Shown in pieces: positions 1 to 4,082 of a stretch of 5,557 nt of DNA (its first letter is position 1; every line of letters begins with the position of its first letter). A model generated the notes under the pieces. It saw only the letters and a list, made by a program, of their open reading frames with translations. It had not been told where the DNA came from and made no database searches. Source of the stretch: Rhizobium sp. LCM 4573 (GTDB lineage Bacteria; Pseudomonadota; Alphaproteobacteria; Rhizobiales; Rhizobiaceae); assembly GCF_001854865.1 (NCBI RefSeq), contig NZ_MDDW01000028.1, positions 408,607 through 414,163 on the forward strand, given 5' to 3'. A program made the translations under genes and the position numbers.

Positions 1-717
1 GATCGCATCTTCCGGCGTGATGCCGAGCCTCTCGCTGATCTCGACCAGCGCGTCGATCTTGGCCTGCTTGCCGAGAATGGGTTCGGCCACCTCGCCGGTC
101 AGCAGCCCGTCCTTTTCGATGAGGAGATTGGCGCGGTTCTCGTCGAAGCCGAGGCGCGCGGCAATGCGGCTGGTGAAGACCGTGAAGCCTCCGGAAACCA
201 GTGCGGAATAGTGGCCCTTTGCCTTCATGGTGGCGATAAGCTCCGGCCCGCCGGAGGTGAGCGTGATGCGCTTGGCGATCACCTCGTCGACCACGGAAAC
301 CGGCAGCCCTTTCAGGAGAGCGACGCGTTCGCGCAACGCCGGCTCGAAGGCGATTTCGCCGTTCATGGCCCGTGCTGTGATCGCCGCGACCTTCTCCTTT
401 AAGCCCACGACATCGGCCAGCTCGTCGATGCATTCCTGTCCGATCATGGTGGAATCCATGTCGGCGATCAGGAACTTCTTGCGGCGGGTCTCGGCCTCCT
501 GCACCACGAGATCGATCGGGCTTGCGGCGATCACGGCCTGCAGATTGGCTTCCGCGGCGCGCGGATCGGCGCCGTCGCGCAGCGCGATATCGCAGGCAAT
601 GCCGTCCGCGAGCCAATAAAGGCCGGCGGCATTCACCGCCTCGGCCGCCTTCTCCCCAAGTACGGGTGACAGAATGGGGTTTGACGGATGGGCGATGAGC
701 GTGGCAACGAAAGCCAT
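1..717 (-). CDS. serB: Phosphoserine phosphatase SerB, N-terminal 239 codons (3' end outside window)
   Basis: The product should hydrolyse O-phospho-L-serine to L-serine and phosphate, the last step of serine synthesis, in the cytosol with Mg2+. Seen here: ATG at 717-715 followed by 239 open codons to the window edge. Residues 1-80 form the N-terminal regulatory-type region. The HAD core begins near residue 82 with LIADMDSTMIGQE, where D86 is the predicted phospho-acceptor and D88 the acid/base of the DxDST motif. HAD motif II is S175-G176-G177 in ALVSGGFTVF, and K220 in QAKIDAL matches the conserved lysine that precedes motif III. The GDGAND loop should follow just past the left edge, because the last readable residues are PEDAI. 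Rhizobial SerB is about 295 residues, so some 55 residues are missing. The start is supported by an AAAAGGT Shine-Dalgarno (725-731, minus strand) 8 bases upstream and by the family N-terminus (MAFVATLIAHPSNP). The gene is head-to-head with miaA and the two ATGs abut. Confidence 0.96.
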   Translation of the reverse strand, partial: MAFVATLIAHPSNPILSPVLGEKAAEAVNAAGLYWLADGIACDIALRDGADPRAAEANLQAVIAASPIDLVVQEAETRRKKFLIADMDSTMIGQECIDELADVVGLKEKVAAITARAMNGEIAFEPALRERVALLKGLPVSVVDEVIAKRITLTSGGPELIATMKAKGHYSALVSGGFTVFTSRIAARLGFDENRANLLIEKDGLLTGEVAEPILGKQAKIDALVEISERLGITPEDAI

Positions 718-1608
718 ATGAAAGACCTTTTGGATGATGTGGACGCGATCCTGATAACCGGGCCGACGGCGAGCGGCAAGTCGGCGCTTGCCGTACGACT
801 CGCCGAAGAGCAGGGCGGCGTGGTGATCAATGCCGACAGCATGCAGGTCTACGATACGCTGCGGGTCCTCACCGCAAGGCCGTCGGGCGAGGAGATGCGC
901 AGCGTGCCGCATCTGCTCTATGGGCATGTGCCGGCGACGCGCGCCTATTCCACCGGCGAATGGCTGCGCGACGTCTCGACCCTTTTGGCGAAGTTGAGGG
1001 CTGAAGGCAGGCTGCCGGTGCTGGTCGGGGGCACGGGGCTCTATTTCAAGGCGCTGACCGGCGGTCTCTCCGACATGCCGGAAATCTCGCAGGATATCCG
1101 TTGCCGGGTGCGCCTGCGCCTGAAGGAAATGGGGCCGGAGGCGCTCCATGCCGAACTCAGCTTTCTGGACGCACCGGTTGCGGCAAGCCTGGAGCCCAAG
1201 GACGGGCAGCGGATCGTCCGCGCGCTCGAGGTCCTGGAGGAGACGGGCCGTTCGATCTCGGAGTTTCAGGACAGGCGCGGCCCGATGGTCATCGATCCGG
1301 CGCGGGCGCGCAAGATCGTCGTGCTGCCGGAACGCAAGCTGCTGCATGAGCGGATCAATCGCCGTTTCGAGATCATGCTGGAGACCGGCGCGATCGAAGA
1401 GGTGAGGGCGCTTCTCGCTCTCGATCCGGCGCCCGACCTCCCGGTCATGAAGGCGATCGGCGTGCGGGAGATCGCCGAAATGCTGGAAGGCAGGATGACG
1501 AGGGAAGACGTGATCGAAAGAGGTGCAGCACTAACGCGGCAATATGCCAAGCGCCAGATGACCTGGTTCCGCAACCAGATGGACGAGAGCTGGGAACGTC
1601 TCGGCTAG
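718..1608 (+). CDS. miaA: tRNA dimethylallyltransferase MiaA (tRNA A37 isopentenyltransferase)
   Basis: The enzyme transfers a dimethylallyl group from DMAPP to N6 of A37 in tRNAs reading UNN codons, the first step to (ms2)i6A. At 296 residues it has family length and is intact. Visible motifs: P-loop GPTASGKS (residues 15-22); the D40-S41-x-Q43-V44-Y45 block, where the Asp is the general base in the family; AYSTGEW (76-82); VGGTGLYFKAL (103-113); DGQRIVRALEV (162-172); and the C-terminal TRQYAKRQMTWFRNQ block (from 273) that contacts tRNA. I prefer ATG 718 (MKDLLDD) because rhizobial MiaA proteins begin about 10 residues before DAILITGPTASGKS and because it abuts the serB start. An in-frame ATG at 688 would add 10 residues and overlap serB antisense by 30 bases; it has a GGGGT 7 bases upstream, whereas 718 has no clear Shine-Dalgarno. 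The stop TAG is 5 bases from the stop of the convergent HerA-like gene. Confidence 0.95.
   Translation: MKDLLDDVDAILITGPTASGKSALAVRLAEEQGGVVINADSMQVYDTLRVLTARPSGEEMRSVPHLLYGHVPATRAYSTGEWLRDVSTLLAKLRAEGRLPVLVGGTGLYFKALTGGLSDMPEISQDIRCRVRLRLKEMGPEALHAELSFLDAPVAASLEPKDGQRIVRALEVLEETGRSISEFQDRRGPMVIDPARARKIVVLPERKLLHERINRRFEIMLETGAIEEVRALLALDPAPDLPVMKAIGVREIAEMLEGRMTREDVIERGAALTRQYAKRQMTWFRNQMDESWERLG
725..731 (-). promoter_or_regulatory. Shine-Dalgarno of serB
   Basis: The minus strand reads AAAAGGT across these bases, ending 7 to 8 bases before the serB ATG at 717-715. It supports that ATG as the true start. The site lies inside miaA codons 3-5, so the same bases encode the MiaA N-terminus on the other strand. 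Confidence 0.55.
753..780 (-). promoter_or_regulatory. Candidate serB promoter inside miaA
   Basis: On the minus strand, CTTGCC (780-775) resembles the rhizobial -35 CTTGAC at 5 of 6 positions. It is followed after 16 bases by GTTATC (758-753), a modest -10. Transcription would start near 746, giving a 5' untranslated region of about 30 bases before the serB ATG at 717. The -35 element coincides with the Gly-Lys codons of the MiaA P-loop. Because serB and miaA start codons are adjacent, the serB promoter must lie within or beyond miaA. This is a pattern match only, in constrained coding DNA, so it is weak. Confidence 0.25.
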
Positions 1609-1613
1609 CGGCA

Positions 1614-3701
1614 CTAATCCTTGTCGTAGAGGCTGCTCAAGGGCCGTTTCAGCAGGCTTTCCCGCAGCGATCCCTCACGTCTCGGTAGGGGAGCGGCGCG
1701 TAGGCCGTCTCCGCTCGGCGAAGGCGGCTGAGCGCCAGTCTCGGGAAAGCGCTGCCTGCGCAGTTCCGCGAAGCGGTCGGGCCATGGCGTGGCGGGCGGT
1801 TTCGGGGAGGTGTCGCCGCGGGGCAGCATGTCGGGCCTGTAGGGCTCCATCCGCGGGGCCTCGCTACTACCTGACAGGTCGGCGGCCGGTCTCGGCTCGC
1901 CATGCATCTCGCGACCCCAGCGCTCGAATTCCTCGTCGCTTGCCGGCGGAAAGTCGTGAACTTCCGGGCTGCCTTCGAAGGTCAGATTGTCCAGCGTGGT
2001 CGCAGCCTCGTAGCGACGCTGGAAGGTGGAAATGTCCGGGCCGCTTATCGCGCGCATGCGGGTGATGACCGCGCGCAGATCCACCGTATCCGGCGTCTCT
2101 TCCGACTGCCGTTCGGCAATCCCATGCGCCTTCGGCAGATGCAGGCGATCGACGCGCGAAAAGCGCATGCGCATCGGCACGGAGATAGCCTCGCCGAAGG
2201 CGATGGCCTCGCCATTGCCGATCGAGGAGAGGAAGCTGGTCGTGGAGATGGAGGAATTCGGGATCGCCGACTTGATGATTTCCTGGTCGCGCTCGTTGGA
2301 GAGCCGCATGGCGAAGACCGTCGAGCACTGCGAAAGGATCGTCTGGTCGAGTTCGCCCGGCCGCTGGGTGATGATGCCGAGCGAGACCCCGTATTTGCGG
2401 CCTTCCTTGGCGATGCGGGAAATGGCCTGCCGGGTCGGGAAGAAGCCGAGCTCCCGGTCGGCGGGCACATAGCGGTGCGCCTCTTCGCAGACCACCAGCA
2501 CATGGATCGCGCCATTGCTCCAGAGCGCGATCTCGAACGCCATGCGGCAAAGCACGGACGCGACCGAATTGACGACCTCGGAAGGGATGCCCGCGAGCTG
2601 GAAGGTGGAGATCGGCCTGTCCGTGCCCGGAATGCGGAAGATATGCGCGATCGTTTCCATGATCGTGTCGCTGATCGTGTTGTTGGAGAACATGAAATGG
2701 TAGCGTGGATCGTTGATCGCCGACATGATCCGCACCTTGAGCGAGCGCAGTGAAGGCTTCTCGCCGCGTCCTTCCAGCCGGCCGATGCGCTCGTCGATGA
2801 AGGCCAGGAGATCGGCCACGCGATAGGGAACCGGCGTATCGGCGGTGATCGAGCTTCGCTCCACGGTGCGTCGCGCCGGCGAGCCTTCGCTGCCCCGGAA
2901 GGCGCGCTTCGCCTCGGGAATGAGATCGCGCAGGATATCCATCTCTTCCGAGACCGGCGGGCGGCCGCGGAACACCACTTCCGCGAACTCGTCGAGCTTC
3001 ATCAGCCAGAAGGGCAGGTCGAGCTTGTCGGTGTCGATGACGACGGCGTGGTCCGGAAAGGCGGCCGCGAATTCGTTATGCGGGTCGAGGATCAATACCC
3101 TGAGCTTGGGGTCGGTTTCGATCGCCTTGTGCAGCAGCAGCGAAACGGCGGTGGACTTGCCCACGCCCGTCGAGCCGACGACCGCGAAATGCTTCGACAG
3201 CATCGATGGGATGTGGATCGTCGCGTCTATCGTCTCGTCCTGGGTGATTTTGCCGATGACGCAGGTGTCGCTCTTGCCGGTGTCGTAGATGCGCAGCAGG
3301 TCGGAAGCGCGGATGCGATGGGCCATGGCGCCGAGATGCGGATAGCGCGATATGCCGGTGGAAAACTCGTCCCGGCCGTCCGGGCGCGCGCGGACCTCGC
3401 CCAGAAGCTCGACTTCGATGTGGAAGCGGTTGTCCTCGTGCTCGCTCCAGTCCTGACGGCTGGTCTGCATGGAATAGGTGAGCGCAACCACCCGGTTTTC
3501 CCCGACCGCGATCGATATGAGGCGGCCGACGGACCAGAGCTCCGCTACCTCCGTGTCGCCATCCGCGGCAATAGCCGCGATCGTGGCATGCGAACCGCTG
3601 CAAGCGACGACCCGGCCGAGCAGGCGGTCGCCGACCTTTTGAAGATCGCGGCGCTCGTGTTCGCCGGCCGAGATGGAACGATGGAGGTCGTTGTTCAGCA
3701 A
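1614..3701 (-). CDS. HerA-type ATPase (HAS-barrel plus DUF87), orphan
   Basis: A 695-residue cytosolic P-loop ATPase of the HerA/FtsK superfamily. HerA proteins are hexameric DNA translocases. Archaeal ones work with NurA nuclease in end resection, and some bacterial ones work with Sir2 or nuclease partners in phage defence. Visible parts: HAS-barrel-like start (GRVVACSG, about 29-100); Walker A GSTGVGKS (176-183); LILDPHNE (203-210); Walker B VLVVCEEAH (401-409), with E407 the likely catalytic Glu and E406 in the usual Asp position, as in many HerA proteins; a probable arginine-finger segment AKEGRKYG (431-438); and TQRP sensor motif (445-448). Residues from about 575 to 695 are Pro/Arg/Glu/Ser-rich and probably disordered. 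The start is TTG at 3701-3699: an in-frame TAG lies 18 codons upstream with no ATG or GTG between, the next in-frame Met is residue 78 inside the barrel, and AGGGG sits 6 bases upstream. No NurA, Sir2 or nuclease gene lies beside it in the window. The exact role is unknown. Confidence 0.92.
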   Translation of the reverse strand: MLNNDLHRSISAGEHERRDLQKVGDRLLGRVVACSGSHATIAAIAADGDTEVAELWSVGRLISIAVGENRVVALTYSMQTSRQDWSEHEDNRFHIEVELLGEVRARPDGRDEFSTGISRYPHLGAMAHRIRASDLLRIYDTGKSDTCVIGKITQDETIDATIHIPSMLSKHFAVVGSTGVGKSTAVSLLLHKAIETDPKLRVLILDPHNEFAAAFPDHAVVIDTDKLDLPFWLMKLDEFAEVVFRGRPPVSEEMDILRDLIPEAKRAFRGSEGSPARRTVERSSITADTPVPYRVADLLAFIDERIGRLEGRGEKPSLRSLKVRIMSAINDPRYHFMFSNNTISDTIMETIAHIFRIPGTDRPISTFQLAGIPSEVVNSVASVLCRMAFEIALWSNGAIHVLVVCEEAHRYVPADRELGFFPTRQAISRIAKEGRKYGVSLGIITQRPGELDQTILSQCSTVFAMRLSNERDQEIIKSAIPNSSISTTSFLSSIGNGEAIAFGEAISVPMRMRFSRVDRLHLPKAHGIAERQSEETPDTVDLRAVITRMRAISGPDISTFQRRYEAATTLDNLTFEGSPEVHDFPPASDEEFERWGREMHGEPRPAADLSGSSEAPRMEPYRPDMLPRGDTSPKPPATPWPDRFAELRRQRFPETGAQPPSPSGDGLRAAPLPRREGSLRESLLKRPLSSLYDKD

Positions 3702-3707
3702 AACTGG

Positions 3708-3712
3708 CCCCT
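3708..3712 (-). promoter_or_regulatory. Shine-Dalgarno supporting the TTG start of the HerA-like gene
   Basis: The minus strand reads AGGGG, then six bases, then TTG at 3701-3699. The good spacing, with no ATG or GTG available between the upstream in-frame stop and this point, makes TTG the best start. Confidence 0.6.
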
Positions 3713-3763
3713 GTCGCTGGGGTTTGGCTTGCGGCTCGTCTGCGAGCTCGCGCTATCCCTTGA

Positions 3764-3775
3764 AATTCCGGAATT
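3764..3775. repeat. 12-bp perfect palindrome at the predicted herA-like transcription start
   Basis: AATTCCGGAATT reads the same on both strands. It lies directly downstream of the CTATAG -10 candidate of the leftward gene and covers its expected transcription start near 3769, the position of many repressor operators. The site is real in sequence; an operator role is inference. Confidence 0.4.
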
Positions 3776-3805
3776 CTATAGCCGCCGGTTTAACAAGTGG
3801 TGTAG
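3776..3805 (-). promoter_or_regulatory. Candidate promoter of the HerA-like gene
   Basis: On the minus strand CTACAC (3805-3800) is followed after 18 bases by CTATAG (3781-3776), a 5/6 match to the rhizobial -10 CTATAT. The -35 is weak (4/6 to CTTGAC). Transcription would begin near 3769, giving a 5' untranslated region of about 68 bases. CTATAG is palindromic, but no acceptable -35 was found for use on the plus strand. Confidence 0.35.
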
Positions 3806-3865
3806 CGGCCGACGGTTCGGTTGCCGCGAAAACAAACGTGGTGGCATTTTTTGACGCAGCGCCAA

Positions 3866-3894
3866 GTTGACGAATGCCGATTATGTGGCTAACA
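3866..3894 (+). promoter_or_regulatory. Predicted promoter of the ilvL-ilvI transcript
   Basis: GTTGAC (3866-3871) matches the rhizobial -35 CTTGAC at 5 of 6 positions, followed by exactly 17 bases and CTAACA (3889-3894), which shares CTA with the -10 CTATAT. Transcription should start around 3901-3904, at or within three bases of the leader ATG at 3904. Placement ahead of the leader ORF and attenuator strengthens the call. A second TTGACG at 3851-3856 has no matching -10. Confidence 0.55.
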
Positions 3895-3903
3895 CTTCGC
3901 ACC

Positions 3904-3960
3904 ATGAAGATTTCGAGCGCACTTATTGTGGTGGGACCGCGCATGGGCAGGATGGTGTAA
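3904..3960 (+). CDS. ilvL: ilv leader peptide (18 residues, regulatory)
   Basis: ATG at 3904 opens an 18-codon ORF ending in TAA at 3958-3960. The peptide reads MKISSALIVVGPRMGRMV. Ile3, Leu7, Ile8, Val9, Val10 and Val18 are all branched-chain residues, with four in a row at codons 7-10, the products of the pathway begun by ilvI. The product is presumably not a functional enzyme; its translation would gauge Leu, Ile and Val tRNA charging. There is no Shine-Dalgarno upstream (the bases are CACTTCGCACC), and the predicted transcript start is within a few bases of the ATG, so translation is probably leaderless. Pro12 to Gly15 codons overlap the left arm of the 11-bp stem. The symbol ilvL is by analogy with enterobacterial and Caulobacter ilv leaders; no experimental evidence is available here. 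Confidence 0.75.
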   Translation: MKISSALIVVGPRMGRMV

Positions 3961-3988
3961 CCATCCGGCGACAGCCACCCATGCGCGG
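3937..3988 (+). promoter_or_regulatory. Nested stem-loop of the ilv attenuator (11-bp outer stem, 7-bp inner hairpin)
   Basis: CCGCGCATGGG at 3937-3947 is perfectly complementary to CCCATGCGCGG at 3978-3988. Within the 30-base loop, GGATGGT (3950-3956) pairs with ACCATCC (3960-3966) around a three-base loop. The outer left arm lies in ilvL codons 12-15, immediately past the Leu-Ile-Val-Val run, and the leader stop codon lies in the inner hairpin. This is where a translating ribosome would control folding. Confidence 0.7.
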
Positions 3989-3994
3989 AAAGAC

Positions 3995-4018
3995 AGGCTC
4001 CTCAAGGGGCCTTTTTTT
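3995..4018 (+). terminator. Intrinsic terminator (attenuator) before ilvI
   Basis: AGGCTCC (3995-4001) pairs with GGGGCCT (4006-4012) over 7 bp including one T-G wobble, with a TCAA loop, followed directly by a run of seven T residues (4012-4018). It lies 64 bases before the ilvI ATG and no other rightward gene precedes it except the leader ORF, so it acts on the ilvL-ilvI transcript itself. Confidence 0.85.
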
Positions 4019-4082
4019 ATGCCTTCAATCCGGCTCGCAATGAGCTTAATGCACCAAAATCACCGGCGAATGGACGAGAGCA

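Larger units (their letters stand above)
3901..4018 (+). ncRNA. ilvI transcription attenuator leader RNA (about 118 nt when terminated)
   Basis: The segment from the predicted transcript start to the terminator T-run has all parts of a ribosome-mediated attenuator. These are a short ORF with Leu-Ile-Val-Val codons (3904-3960), an 11-bp perfect stem (3937-3947 with 3978-3988), an enclosed 7-bp hairpin (3950-3956 with 3960-3966), and a terminator (3995-4018). A ribosome stalled on the Leu/Ile/Val codons at 3922-3933 would cover the left arm of the long stem, while a ribosome reaching the stop at 3958-3960 would sit in its loop. The competing antiterminator is not obvious: the best I see is AGCC (3973-3976) with GGCT (3996-3999), extendable by GG 3967-3968 with CC 4000-4001 across a bulge, which would destroy the terminator stem. 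GGTGG (3930-3934), in the Val codons, also complements CCACC (3975-3979). Comparable attenuation is known for Caulobacter ilvBN. Confidence 0.75.

Noticed and set aside
17..619. Plus-strand open frames within the first 620 bases
   Set aside because: They are antisense to serB, which has complete HAD motifs on the minus strand. Their Ser/Arg-rich composition is that of shadow frames.
681..686. TTGACG as a -35 for miaA
   Set aside because: No acceptable -10 is found 16-18 bases downstream; the sequence there is GC-rich.
688..717. Upstream in-frame ATG that would extend MiaA by 10 residues
   Set aside because: Family N-termini as I remember them fit ATG 718 better, and the extension would overlap serB. 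It is kept as an alternative because it has a GGGGT upstream.
1902..2753. 283-codon open frame on the plus strand
   Set aside because: It is a shadow of the HerA-like gene, rich in Arg, Asp and His with no recognisable domain.
1614..3701. HerA-based phage defence system
   Set aside because: No nuclease, Sir2 or other effector gene accompanies it in the window and the neighbours are housekeeping genes, so a defence call is not supported.
3823..3852. GCCGC/GTGGC hairpin followed by six T residues
   Set aside because: The stem is only about 5 bp with a wobble, and no rightward gene lies upstream for it to terminate.
3048..3854. 268-codon open frame on the plus strand
   Set aside because: It is antisense to the HerA-like gene through its Walker A region and has low-complexity Arg/Asp/Ala composition. 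No family motif is seen.
3753..3944. 63-codon minus-strand ORF across the divergent intergenic region
   Set aside because: It covers the ilv promoter and leader, has no Shine-Dalgarno that I can see and no recognisable motif.
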